From PALSA-693 sp963780345 (GTDB lineage: Bacteria > Actinomycetota > Acidimicrobiia > Acidimicrobiales > Palsa-688), in the NCBI GenBank assembly GCA_963780345.1, contig CAWABU010000002.1, positions 372,001-436,000 on the forward strand: a stretch of DNA of 64,000 nucleotides, in the 5' to 3' direction. The notes below the pieces were generated by a model. The model was not told where the DNA came from, ran no database searches, and saw nothing but the letters and a program-made list of their open reading frames with translations. This document shows positions 1 through 8,771 of this stretch, one piece after another. A program made the position numbers and the translations under genes. Every line of letters starts with the position of its first letter. The stretch's first letter is position 1.

Positions 1-1030
1 CGGCCGCGACCACGCCGTCCACGTAAGGGTCGAGGCCGAGGCGCACCACCGTGACGACCGGATCGGCGGCGGGGTCGAGTCCCGACGCGGCCGCCACCGC
101 CGCCCGCCGGACGGCCGGCAAGGGAGGGAGCGACGCCGCCACCGACGCGATCCAATCGGCCGGCGGGTCGACCGGCACCAGGTCGGGCTCTGGAAAGTAC
201 CGGTAGTCGTACGCCTCTTCCTTCGAGCGCATCGAGCTGGTTCGCCCCGACGTTTCATCCCAGTGACGCGTTTCCTGGTCGACCTGCCCGCCGCTCGTGA
301 TCACCTCGATCTGCCGGGCGGCCTCGAAATCGATGGCCCGGCCGAGCGAGCGGAAGGAGTTGAGGTTCTTGATCTCACACCGAGTACCAAACTCGGGGGA
401 GCCGGCGGGGCGAACGGATACGTTGGCGTCGACCCGCAGCGACCCCTCCTCCATCTTCCCGTCCGAAACCCCCGTCGCCACCAGGATGGCGCGCAGTTCC
501 TCGACGTAGATGCGGGCCTCGTCGGCGCCGCGTAGATCGGGGGCGCTGACGATCTCCACCAGCGGAACGCCAGCCCGGTTGTAGTCAACCAGCGAATGGG
601 CGGCCTCATGGATGCGCCCGCCGCCGCCAACATGAGTGGTCTTGCCGGTGTCCTCCTCCATGTGAGCCCGGACGATCCCGATCCGTCGACCCCCGGGTAG
701 CTCCAGCCAGCCGTCGACATTGATCGGGAGGTCGTACTGGCTGATCTGGTAATCCTTCGGCATGTCCGGATAGAAGTAGTTCTTCCGGTGGAAGATCGAC
801 GGCTCGATCCGGCAGTGCAGGGCGGCCCCGATCCGCATGCTGTACTCGACGGCGGTCCGATTGAGCACCGGCAGCGCGCCCGGCAAGCCGAGGCAGGTCG
901 GGCAGATATTGGTGTTGGGCTCGGCCCCGAAGCTGTTGCGGCAGCCGCAGAAGAGCTTGCTGGCCGTGCGCAACTCCGCGTGGACCTCGAGTCCGATGAC
1001 GGTCTCCCACCGGGTGCCGGTCGTCGTCAT
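1..1030 (-). CDS. gatB: Asp/Glu-tRNA(Asn/Gln) amidotransferase subunit B, 3' end beyond left edge
   Basis: GatB activates and amidates Glu-tRNA(Gln) or Asp-tRNA(Asn) using ammonia channelled from GatA. The reading frame is open from an ATG at 1030 to the left edge (about 343 residues), so the C-terminal tail domain is missing. The translation starts MTTTGTRWETVIGLEVHAEL and holds the family's cysteine cluster (CGCRNSF, then NICPTCLGLPG) and the HMEEDTGK and VDYNRAGVPL stretches. Its ATG overlaps the gatA stop by four bases (ATGA), so it is translated as the third gene of gatCAB. The presence of GatCAB implies that the organism lacks GlnRS and/or AsnRS. Confidence 0.96.
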   Translation of the reverse strand, partial: MTTTGTRWETVIGLEVHAELRTASKLFCGCRNSFGAEPNTNICPTCLGLPGALPVLNRTAVEYSMRIGAALHCRIEPSIFHRKNYFYPDMPKDYQISQYDLPINVDGWLELPGGRRIGIVRAHMEEDTGKTTHVGGGGRIHEAAHSLVDYNRAGVPLVEIVSAPDLRGADEARIYVEELRAILVATGVSDGKMEEGSLRVDANVSVRPAGSPEFGTRCEIKNLNSFRSLGRAIDFEAARQIEVITSGGQVDQETRHWDETSGRTSSMRSKEEAYDYRYFPEPDLVPVDPPADWIASVAASLPPLPAVRRAAVAAASGLDPAADPVVTVVRLGLDPYVDGVVAA

Positions 1031-2547
1031 CGCGGCGGCCTCAGGCCCGCCGGGGCCGCCGCCTGCGCCGCCGGGGCCAGGGACTCGAGAGCCGCCGCCA
1101 CCTGGAACATCACCGTCTCGCCCAGGGCGGGCGCCAGGATTTGCACTCCAACCGGCAGCCCGTCGTCGCCGGCGCCGAAGGGAACGCTCATGGCCGGGTG
1201 GCCGGCGAGGCTGGACGGGATGGTGCACACGTCATTGATGTACATGGTGAGGGGATCCGCGGTCTTGGCGCCCAGGGCGAACGCGGTCGTCGGAGAAGTC
1301 GGCGCCAGCAGAACGTCGAAGTGCTCGTAGGTCGAGTCGAAGTCGCGGATGATGAGGGTGCGAACCTGCTGGGCCTTGCCGTAGTAGGCGTCGTAGTACC
1401 CGGCGGACAGCGCATAGGTCCCAAGCATGATGCGCCGTTTGACCTCAGATCCGAACCCCGCGGACCGGGTCCGGAGGTACATGTCGGTGATGTCGCCGGC
1501 GCCCCCAGGGTCCTCCACCCGCAACCCGTACCGCACCCCGTCGTAGCGGGCCAGGTTCGACGAGGCCTCGGCCGGGGCGATCAGGTAGTAAGCCGACAGC
1601 CCGTATACCGCGGCCGGCACACTCACCTCTTCGACCTTGGCGCCGGCGGCAGCCAGGGCCTCGGCCGCGGCCCGGGTCTGCGCCACCACGTCGGGAGCGA
1701 CACCTTCGGCGGCTGAAAGCTCGGCCACCACCCCGATGCGCAGATCCTCGACACCCTCGCCGAGCCGCGCCGAGGCCACTGGCGGAGCGTCCCGGAGCGA
1801 GGTGGAGTCGGCCGGGTCCGGTCCCGAGATGACATCAAGAACGAGAGCGGCGTCGGACACGCTGCCTGCCAACGGACCAACCTGATCGAGGGAGCTGGCG
1901 AAGGCCACCAGGCCAAAACGAGAAACCAGCCCGTAGGTCGGCTTCACCCCCACCACCCCGCACAGCGAGGCCGGCTGACGGATCGAGCCGCCGGTGTCCG
2001 AACCGAGAGCCGCGGCCGCAAAGCCGGCCGCGACGGCCGCGGCGCTGCCGCCCGACGATCCGCCGGGAACCCGCCCCAGGTCGTGGGGATTCCGGGTCGG
2101 GCCGAAGGCCGAGTTCTCGGTCGAGGAGCCCATGGCGAACTCGTCCATGTTGGTCTTGCCGACCACGACTGCACCGGCGGCGGCCAGCCGCGACACGACG
2201 GTGGCGTCATAAGGGGGCACCCATCCTTGAAGGATCCGCGACGAGCAGGTGGTCGCGATCCCGTGAGTGCAGAGATTGTCCTTGAGCGCGATCGTTACAC
2301 CGGCCATCGCCCCGGGATCGCGGCCGGCGGCAACGGCGGCGTCGATCCGGTCGGCCACGTCGCGGGCCCGCTCGGCGATCAAGAGGTTGAAGGCGTGCAC
2401 CCCGTCCTCGGCGGCGGTGATGCGGGCCAGGTGCTCTTCGAGCACCACCCGGGCGCGGACCCGGCCGGAGCGAACCGCCGCGGCAGTCTCTCTCGCACCC
2501 ATGCGCGGCGGGCCACCGGGGCCGGAGGCCGCGCTGCCGGTGCTCAC
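1027..2547 (-). CDS. gatA: Asp/Glu-tRNA(Asn/Gln) amidotransferase subunit A
   Basis: GatA is the glutaminase subunit of the amidotransferase. The protein has 506 residues, close to the usual 480-500. The amidase-signature triad is visible: Lys89 (in IALKDN), cis-Ser at about 164 (in GGSSGGSAAA) and nucleophile Ser188 (in GSDTGGSIRQP). The GTG start overlaps the gatC stop (GTGA) and the stop overlaps the gatB start (ATGA), so all three subunits are translationally coupled. The first 15 residues, rich in Gly, Ser and Pro, are extra to the family core; a Met at residue 16 is an alternative start, but the overlap favours the GTG. Confidence 0.97.
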   Translation of the reverse strand: MSTGSAASGPGGPPRMGARETAAAVRSGRVRARVVLEEHLARITAAEDGVHAFNLLIAERARDVADRIDAAVAAGRDPGAMAGVTIALKDNLCTHGIATTCSSRILQGWVPPYDATVVSRLAAAGAVVVGKTNMDEFAMGSSTENSAFGPTRNPHDLGRVPGGSSGGSAAAVAAGFAAAALGSDTGGSIRQPASLCGVVGVKPTYGLVSRFGLVAFASSLDQVGPLAGSVSDAALVLDVISGPDPADSTSLRDAPPVASARLGEGVEDLRIGVVAELSAAEGVAPDVVAQTRAAAEALAAAGAKVEEVSVPAAVYGLSAYYLIAPAEASSNLARYDGVRYGLRVEDPGGAGDITDMYLRTRSAGFGSEVKRRIMLGTYALSAGYYDAYYGKAQQVRTLIIRDFDSTYEHFDVLLAPTSPTTAFALGAKTADPLTMYINDVCTIPSSLAGHPAMSVPFGAGDDGLPVGVQILAPALGETVMFQVAAALESLAPAAQAAAPAGLRPPR

Positions 2548-2846
2548 GGCGCCTCCCCGAGAATGCGCGGCACCCGGAAGCGGTCGGCTTCCACTGAGGG
2601 CGCCTGGCCCAATACCTCGTCGCGGTCCAACCCGGGGACGACGACGTCATCGCGCCATACGTTGGCGAGCGGCAAGGGGTGGGCGGTCGGGGGCACGCCG
2701 GCGGTGTCGAGCGCGGCGACGTCCTGGGCATGGTCGAGAACCGCGCCCAGCTGACCGGTGAATCGCTCGAGCTCGTCAGGGGTCAACGCCAGCCGGGCCA
2801 GGCGCGCCACGTACGCCACCTCCTCGGGCGAGATTCGGGTCGCCAT
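2544..2846 (-). CDS. gatC: Asp/Glu-tRNA(Asn/Gln) amidotransferase subunit C
   Basis: GatC is the small subunit that holds GatA and GatB together. It has 100 residues beginning MATRISPEEVAYVARLARLAL, the standard GatC opening with its helical, acidic body and a PVL-like tail ending RVPRILGEAP. I chose the ATG at 2846 over an in-frame TTG two codons upstream, because a TAGCAT box sits 8 nt before the ATG. It is the first gene of gatCAB. Confidence 0.94.
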   Translation of the reverse strand: MATRISPEEVAYVARLARLALTPDELERFTGQLGAVLDHAQDVAALDTAGVPPTAHPLPLANVWRDDVVVPGLDRDEVLGQAPSVEADRFRVPRILGEAP

Positions 2847-2860
2847 GCCCAACCATGCTA
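2847..2860 (-). promoter_or_regulatory. Leaderless -10 box of gatCAB
   Basis: TAGCAT (2855-2860, minus strand) lies 8 nt before the gatC ATG, so the transcript would begin at or next to the start codon. No ribosome site is present. No convincing -35 is seen. Confidence 0.6.
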
Positions 2861-2904
2861 GGCGGGACCCTGCGCCGGGCTACCCGGTTAAGGGGACGCC
2901 GCGC

Positions 2905-2910
2905 TAGCTT
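2905..2910 (+). promoter_or_regulatory. Putative -10 box for the SCP2 gene
   Basis: TAGCTT is followed after 8 nt by an ATG (2919) that opens only a 13-codon frame ending at 2960. The SCP2-domain frame starts at 2965, so transcription from this box would give a leader of about 45 nt, possibly with a tiny leaderless upstream ORF. Confidence 0.4.
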
Positions 2911-2964
2911 CACGCCGTATGGCGACGACCCGGCCCGGCGCCGACCGCAGACGGCGATAGCCGA

Positions 2965-3384
2965 GTGGCCCAGTATCCGTTCCTGAGCGACGACTGGCTG
3001 GCCGAGGCCCGCCGGATCCGGGCAGAGTTCAAGGACCGCACGCCCCAGATCCCGGTAAGCGTGCGCATGAACCAGATCATTCAGGACGTGCCCTTTGGGG
3101 AAGGCACCATCAAAGCCCACATCGACACCTCCTCCGGCCAGCTGGAGCTGGAGACGGGTCATCTGGATTCGCCTGACCTGACGATCACGATCGGCTACGA
3201 GACGGCCAAAGCCCTCCTCGTCGACGGAGACGCCCAGGCGGCGATGCAGGCCTTCCTCGGCGGCCGGATCAAAGTGGACGGTGACATCACCAAGATGATC
3301 GCCCTCCAGGCGGCCGGTATGAGTGGGGGGGCCAGTCCGGAGGCGCTTGAACTGGCCCAGCGACTGCAAGCGATCACCGCCTGA
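2965..3384 (+). CDS. SCP2 sterol-binding domain protein
   Basis: This 139-residue protein is a single SCP2 fold, a lipid or acyl-CoA binding tunnel domain of unknown substrate in actinobacteria. The key stretches are VPFGEGTIKAHIDTSSG, DLTITIGYETAKALLVDGD and MQAFLGGRIKVDGDITKMI, the last being typical of the SCP2 core. The GTG at 2965 is taken as start because MAQYPFLSDDW resembles the usual N-terminus as I recall it from actinobacterial homologues; no good ribosome site precedes it. It is divergent from gatC and convergent with the PASTA kinase. Its ligand cannot be inferred from sequence. Confidence 0.88.
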   Translation: MAQYPFLSDDWLAEARRIRAEFKDRTPQIPVSVRMNQIIQDVPFGEGTIKAHIDTSSGQLELETGHLDSPDLTITIGYETAKALLVDGDAQAAMQAFLGGRIKVDGDITKMIALQAAGMSGGASPEALELAQRLQAITA

Positions 3385-3541
3385 CCGGAACCCGGCCCGC
3401 GGCACGACAAGGGGCCGCCCCACACCCCAGCAGCACGAAAAAGGCCGGCCGCACCCGCCGGCGGCCGCCACCCACCGGCGGCGCAGACAAGGCCTGCGGC
3501 ACCACCCATCGGTGAGCGGCCACCGGCTGGTCCGGCCCGAC

Positions 3542-5471
3542 TCAGCCCGTGATGATCTGCACGGCCGACCCGAAGCGGACGACCGCCCCGGACGCCGGGA
3601 ACGTCCCCGTCACCGTGGCGATCGGGTTGCCGGTCACCCCGCTCAGCTGGAAGCCGTCGGCGGACAGCGTCTGCGACGCCGCGCCCACCGATTCGCCGCG
3701 GACGTTGGGGACGGAGATCAGGTGGGGACCTTTCGAGATCACCACGACGACGGGAGAGCCGACAACCACCTTCGACCCCGGCCGCCGGCCTGGTGCTGAC
3801 GACGGCGCCGGCCGCCACGGTGTCGTTGTAGGCGGTGGTCTCGGTGGCCGAGAGGCCGACGGCCGAGAGGGCGTGGTGGGCGGCGGCGAAGGAGGCGGCG
3901 TTCGCCCCTTGCAGAGGCGGAACGGCCACCATCGGCTTCCCGCTGGACACGACCAGCGCCACCTGCTGCCCGGGCAGCAAGGTGCCGTGGGCCGGCCTGC
4001 TGCTCACCACCAGGCCGGCGGGCACGGTCATGCTGGCGACCTGTCCGACCACTTCGGCCCGGAGGCCCAGATAGCGGAGCAAGGCGGTGGCGGCGGTCGA
4101 GTTGAGCCCAACCAGGCCCGGAATGGTCACCGGACGGGGTCCGAGCGAGAGGGTGACGGTGACGCCGCTCCCTTCGCGGAGCCGGCCGCCGGCCGGATGC
4201 TGGCTGACGACGGTACCCACGGCGGCGTGGGCGTCATAGGCCCGGTCGGAGACGACCAGGTGGAAGTGCAGGGGACGCAACCGCTGCTCGGCGGTGGCGG
4301 TGGTGGCGCCGAGCAGGCCGGGAACCGGGTGAGATGGGGTCAGGGCTCCGGTCGCCCAGACCACCAGGGCGCCCCCGGCGAGCAGCCCGATCACGAGGGG
4401 TACCACCACGGCGGGGCGCCACCACCCCCGGCGACGGGACCCTGGGCCCGGTCTGGACCGGTCGGTTTGAGGTCGGAGGCGCATGGACCGCGGCGGTGGG
4501 CCGTCGCCGCCGTGGGACAGGTCGTCCGCATCGACCTGGGCGCCGTCAAAAAGTCGGGGCCGGCCGGGGTAGTCGGTCGGGCTGGGGTCGACTTCGGCTT
4601 CGCCCTCCACCGGGCCGGCCAGCGGGAGCGGCGCGGGCGGAGAGAGCTGGGCGCCGATGCCGTCGAGCGCCCGGGCCAGCCCGATGGCGTCCAGGCGGGC
4701 GCTGGGGTCGATGGTTCCGGCCGCCTCCAGAGCGGGCCCAAGGGGTCCGGTCCCGGCCGGGGCGGCGATGGGCCGCTCGAGCCGGCCGAGCAGAGTGGCC
4801 AGGGTGGTGTCGGCGGCGAAGGGGACCGAACCGGTGGTCGCTTCGGTCAGCACCAAGGCCAGGGCGTACACATCGGCGCGGCTGTCGAGGGACTCCCCTC
4901 TGACCGCCTCAGGCGCGGCGTACCGGGCGGTACCGACCACGGCTCCCGTCGGCTCGGTCCAGCTGGCCTCGGCCAGGGCCCGGGCCAGGCCGAAATCGGC
5001 CACGGTGATGCGCCCCTCGTCGTCGAAGATCAGATTGGCCGGCTTGATGTCGCGGTGAACCAGACCGCGCCGGTGGGCGTAGTCGAGGGCGCGCGCCACA
5101 TCGGCACCGACATGGGCGGCCTGGGCGGGCGACAGGAGATAGCCGCGGTCCAACAGGGCCCGCAGGCTCCCGCCCTCCAGAAGCTCCATGACCAGGTAGG
5201 GGTCGCCGGCGTCGTAGCCCCAGTCGTAGACCCGGAGGATGTTGGGATGCCGGAGCCCGGCGGCAACCCGAGCTTCGGCCTGGAAGCGGCGTCGGAAAGG
5301 TTCGTCGGCCGCCAGCCCGGCGTGAAGGATCTTGATGGCGACCCGCCGACGCAGGTTGACGTCCTCGGCCACGAAGACGTGCGCCGACGCCCCCACCCCG
5401 AGGGGGCGAGTCAGGCGGTAACGGTCTCCGAGGACGCGCCCCACCGCATCAGCGATGCGCGACGTCGCCAC
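3542..5471 (-). CDS. PASTA-domain Ser/Thr protein kinase (PknB type), with a frame break
   Basis: This is a membrane kinase that senses muropeptides or lipid II and regulates cell-wall growth. Residues 15-275 form a Hanks kinase: GVGASAHV loop, Lys47, HRDIKPAN (Asp141), DFG (159-161) and APE (186-188). A transmembrane helix lies at about 353-376, followed by four extracellular PASTA repeats. The frame breaks in the third repeat at the C4 run 3776-3779: upstream reads ...STRPAAG, and the matching continuation SKVVVGSPVVVVISKGP lies in another frame and ends at 3542. Removing one base gives 642 residues. Without correction the frame runs into nonsense antisense to the SCP2 gene. A leaderless-type TAGCCT box lies 6 nt before the GTG start. 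The gene follows ligA in the same direction but appears to have its own promoter. Confidence 0.9.
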
Positions 5472-5483
5472 ACGGGGAGGCTA
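5472..5483 (-). promoter_or_regulatory. Leaderless -10 box of the PASTA kinase
   Basis: TAGCCT (5478-5483) is 6 nt before the GTG start at 5471 and supports that start; no Shine-Dalgarno is present. Confidence 0.6.
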
Positions 5484-5556
5484 TCCGGGGCGTTTCGTTC
5501 CGGCGCGGATCCCTCCTCCCCTCGACCTGGCCGGGCGGTAAGTCCGGGGGCAGCAC

Positions 5557-7611
5557 TCAGCCGCCCGCTCCGGCGGGCCCGCTCGATGGGACCTCACCGG
5601 TCTCGAGGAGGTGTCCGAAAGCCGCCTCATCCAGAACCGGAATGCCGAGCTCACTGGCTTTTGCCAGCTTGGCCGCGCCGGGGTCCGCACCGACCACCAG
5701 CGCAGTGGTCTTTTTGGACACGCTGCCGGGGCTCTTGCCGCCCCGCATTTTGATGGCTTCTTCGGCGGACTCGCGCGACCACCCCTCCAGCGTGCCGGTC
5801 ACCACCACCGACGTGCCCACCAGGATCTGGGGGACGTCGGGAGCAGCGGGACCCTCGAAGTTGCAGCCGGCGCGCCGCAGTCGCTCGACCACGTCGCGGT
5901 TGCGTGCCAGCGCAAAGAAGCGCTCGACGCTGGCGCCGATGGTCGGGCCGACTCCTTCGACGGCCGACAACTCGGCCGCCGAAGCCGCCATAATCCGGTC
6001 GAGATCCCGGAAGTGCCCGGCGAGCAGCACGCTGCCCGCAGCGCCGAGATGCCGGATGGACAGACCGACGAGCAGGTTGGCGAGCGGCCGCGACTTCGAC
6101 GCCTCGACGGCCTGACGGAGGTTGGTGATCGAGGTTTCCCCCCATCCCTCGAAGGTGCCGATCCGCTGGTAATCGAGGTCGTAGACGTCGGCGACATCAT
6201 GCAGCAGGCCTTCCTTGCAGAACTGCCAAACCGTGCGCTCGCCCAGGTGTTCGATGTCCATGGCGCCCCGTCCGGCGAAATGTGAAATCCGCTGCACCTG
6301 CTGGCCGGGACAGTCCACGTTGACGCAGAAGGTGTCGCTCTCGCCCTCGAGGCGTACCAGCGGCTCGTCGCAGATCGGGCAGGTGGTGGGAAAGGTCCAG
6401 GGCGAGAGACCTTCCGGCCGCAGGGGCAAGACCGGGCCCCGCACTTCCGGGATAACGTCGCCCGCCCGCCTGACGACCACCGTGTCGCCGGGCCGAACAT
6501 CTTTGATGCGGACCTGATCCTCGTTGTGCAAGGTCGCCAGGGACACCTTGGCCCCACCGACGATGACCGGGTCGAGCATGGCAAACGGGGTCGCCTTGCC
6601 CGTCCGCCCGATCGACACCATGATCCCCTTGAGCAGGGTCGTCTTCTCTTCGGGCGGGAACTTGTAGGCGATGGCCCAGCGCGGCGCCTGCGTGGTCGAC
6701 CCCAGCTCCCTGCGCTGAGCCAGGTCGTCGACTTTGATGACCGTGCCGTCGATCTCGTAGGAGAGGGAGTGGCGCCGGTCGAGCCATCTGCGGCAGTACT
6801 CGTCGACCTCATCGAGGCCGTGCACCAGCTCGACGTTGGGGTTGACCGGAAACCCGCACTGTCGCATCCAGTCCAGGCTCTGCACGTGTTCGCTGAAGAC
6901 CGGGCCGCCTTCCATCACCCCCAGCTGGTAGGCCCAGAACGCCAGCTCCCGTCCCGCCGTCACCGACGCATCCTTCTGACGGAGCGAGCCGGCCGCGGCG
7001 TTGCGAGGATTGAGGAAAGTCCGACCGCCGGCTTGGGCCTGGCGCCGGTTGAGCTCCTCGAACGCGGGTATCGGCATGTAGATCTCGCCCCGAACCTCGA
7101 CCACGTCCGGGGCCGGATGGGGCAGCTCTCGTGGAATGGCGTCGATGGTGATGACGTTGGCGGTGACGTCCTCGCCCACCACACCGTCACCTCGGGTGGC
7201 CGCCCGGATCAGACGCCCTCCCTCGTACAAGAGGCTCATGGCCAGCCCGTCAATCTTGAGCTCGCAGGTGTAGGCCACTTCCCCGGAGATGTATCGGTCC
7301 ATGCGCTTGCCCCAGGCCAGCAGCTCCTCATAGCTGGTGACCTTGTCGAGCGACATCATCGGCGAGCGGTGCCGGACCTCGGCGAAGAGAGGGGATGCGA
7401 CGCCACCAACGGCCCGTATGGGCGAGTCCGGCCGGGCCAGCTCAGGCCAGGTGGCTTCAATGGCGGATAACTCCGCCACCAAACCGTCGAACTCGGCGTC
7501 AGTGATCTCGGGGTCGTCATCGACGAAGTAGCGCCGGGTGTGGTACTCGATCACCTGGCGGAGCTCTTCGGCCCGGGCCGCCGGGATGCCCGTCTCACCG
7601 GCCTTCGTCAT
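5557..7611 (-). CDS. ligA: NAD-dependent DNA ligase
   Basis: LigA seals nicks in replication and repair using NAD+. The 684-residue length is normal. In order: the Ia domain (YHTRRYFVDDDPEITDAEFD), the adenylation domain with catalytic Lys119 in CELKIDGLAMSL, the OB fold, a four-cysteine zinc finger (CPICDEP ... FCVNVDCPGQ), helix-hairpin-helix repeats, and a C-terminal BRCT domain (VVVTGTLEGWSRESAEE onwards). It starts 42 nt after the mnmA stop with a GGGAGA-like ribosome site, and is probably co-transcribed with the cysteine desulfurase and mnmA. Confidence 0.98.
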   Translation of the reverse strand: MTKAGETGIPAARAEELRQVIEYHTRRYFVDDDPEITDAEFDGLVAELSAIEATWPELARPDSPIRAVGGVASPLFAEVRHRSPMMSLDKVTSYEELLAWGKRMDRYISGEVAYTCELKIDGLAMSLLYEGGRLIRAATRGDGVVGEDVTANVITIDAIPRELPHPAPDVVEVRGEIYMPIPAFEELNRRQAQAGGRTFLNPRNAAAGSLRQKDASVTAGRELAFWAYQLGVMEGGPVFSEHVQSLDWMRQCGFPVNPNVELVHGLDEVDEYCRRWLDRRHSLSYEIDGTVIKVDDLAQRRELGSTTQAPRWAIAYKFPPEEKTTLLKGIMVSIGRTGKATPFAMLDPVIVGGAKVSLATLHNEDQVRIKDVRPGDTVVVRRAGDVIPEVRGPVLPLRPEGLSPWTFPTTCPICDEPLVRLEGESDTFCVNVDCPGQQVQRISHFAGRGAMDIEHLGERTVWQFCKEGLLHDVADVYDLDYQRIGTFEGWGETSITNLRQAVEASKSRPLANLLVGLSIRHLGAAGSVLLAGHFRDLDRIMAASAAELSAVEGVGPTIGASVERFFALARNRDVVERLRRAGCNFEGPAAPDVPQILVGTSVVVTGTLEGWSRESAEEAIKMRGGKSPGSVSKKTTALVVGADPGAAKLAKASELGIPVLDEAAFGHLLETGEVPSSGPAGAGG

Positions 7612-7653
7612 CGGTCTCCCGGGTTGGCGACAATGAGGTATCGCGGCCGGCGG

Positions 7654-8769
7654 TCATGGTGTCGACGATACCGACGAGGTGTGACGGGAATCTTCATCGG
7701 GCCGGCCGGAAAGGGCCGTCCCGCCGCCGACGACGGCGTCACCTCGGTACAGCACCACGCTCTGGCCCGGCGCCACCCGGCGGATGGGCTCGGCGGTCAC
7801 GACCGACCCCGGGGGCGACCAGATCGCCGCCACTGGCCGGCCATGGGCGCTCATCTGGACCTCGAGTCGCTCGTTGGGGGCCGGGGCCCCATCGACCCAG
7901 GCCACATCCCGCATGGCAATCTCGGTGACCAGCAACGCGTCCAGCGGGCCCACGGTCACGCGGCCGCCGGGCACGTCAACATCGACGACGTAGCGAGGCC
8001 CGCTGCCGTCTGGCCCCGAGTCTTGCGACACGGCCGGGTCGAGGCCCAGGCGCCTCCGCTGGCCGATGGTCACGAGCTCGACGGCCGGGACGGCGCCGAC
8101 GACCGCACCGGACGGGTCCACGACCCGGCCGGCTCGCAAGCCAATCCGGCTGCCCAAGAAGGCCTGACGGCCGCCGGAGCGCGAGATGAAGCACACATCC
8201 TGACTGTCGGGCTTGGCCGCGGTGCGAAGGCCGAGCCGGGTGGCGACGGCGCGGACCTCGGCCTTGGTCAGTTCGCCGACCGGGAGCCGTATCCGGGCCA
8301 GTTGGGCCTGCGACAGCATGTGCAATACATACGACTGATCCTTGTCTCCATCGCGCCCCCGTCGCAGGGACCATTTCTCTTCCGACTCGGCCACGATCCG
8401 GGCATGGTGGCCGGTGGCCACCGCGTCGAAGCCGAGCTGGGCGGCCCGGGCCAGCAGACGGTCGAACTTGAGATGCCGGTTGCATTCGATGCAGGGATTC
8501 GGGGTCCGCCCGGCGGCGTGGTCCGCGACGTAGGGCTCCACCACCCGCCGGTCGAACTCGTCCGAGAAGTTGAAGACGTAATGATCGATGCCGAGCTGCT
8601 GGGCCACTCGCCGGGCATCGTCGACGTCGGCCACCGAGCAGCACCCAGTGTCCGATGGACCACCCCAGAGCTTCATGGTGACGCCGACGACGGCATGACC
8701 GTCGCGGGCCAACAGCGCGGCCGCCACCGATGAGTCCACTCCGCCCGACATCGCCACCAGGACGCGCAC
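7654..8769 (-). CDS. mnmA: tRNA-specific 2-thiouridylase
   Basis: MnmA makes 2-thiouridine at U34 of tRNAs for Lys, Glu and Gln, using sulfur relayed from a cysteine desulfurase. The PP-loop SGGVDSS lies at residues 8-14. The two catalytic cysteines lie in NPCIECNRHLKF and SQDVCFI. The length is 371 residues. I chose the GTG at 8769 (MRVLVAMSGGVDSS), two bases after the desulfurase stop; the frame is open 65 codons further upstream, but that part lies inside the desulfurase gene and resembles nothing. Adjacency to its sulfur donor is functionally sensible. Confidence 0.96.
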   Translation of the reverse strand: MRVLVAMSGGVDSSVAAALLARDGHAVVGVTMKLWGGPSDTGCCSVADVDDARRVAQQLGIDHYVFNFSDEFDRRVVEPYVADHAAGRTPNPCIECNRHLKFDRLLARAAQLGFDAVATGHHARIVAESEEKWSLRRGRDGDKDQSYVLHMLSQAQLARIRLPVGELTKAEVRAVATRLGLRTAAKPDSQDVCFISRSGGRQAFLGSRIGLRAGRVVDPSGAVVGAVPAVELVTIGQRRRLGLDPAVSQDSGPDGSGPRYVVDVDVPGGRVTVGPLDALLVTEIAMRDVAWVDGAPAPNERLEVQMSAHGRPVAAIWSPPGSVVTAEPIRRVAPGQSVVLYRGDAVVGGGTALSGRPDEDSRHTSSVSSTP

Positions 8770-8771
8770 CG

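Noticed and set aside
2919..2960. ATG at 2919 as the true start of the SCP2 gene with a frame break
   Set aside because: The conserved N-terminus begins exactly at GTG 2965; nothing in the 13-codon frame resembles SCP2 proteins.
3549..5753. A 734-codon open frame on the plus strand opposite the PASTA kinase
   Set aside because: Low-complexity Gly/Arg translation with no motif; the opposite strand encodes a clear kinase.
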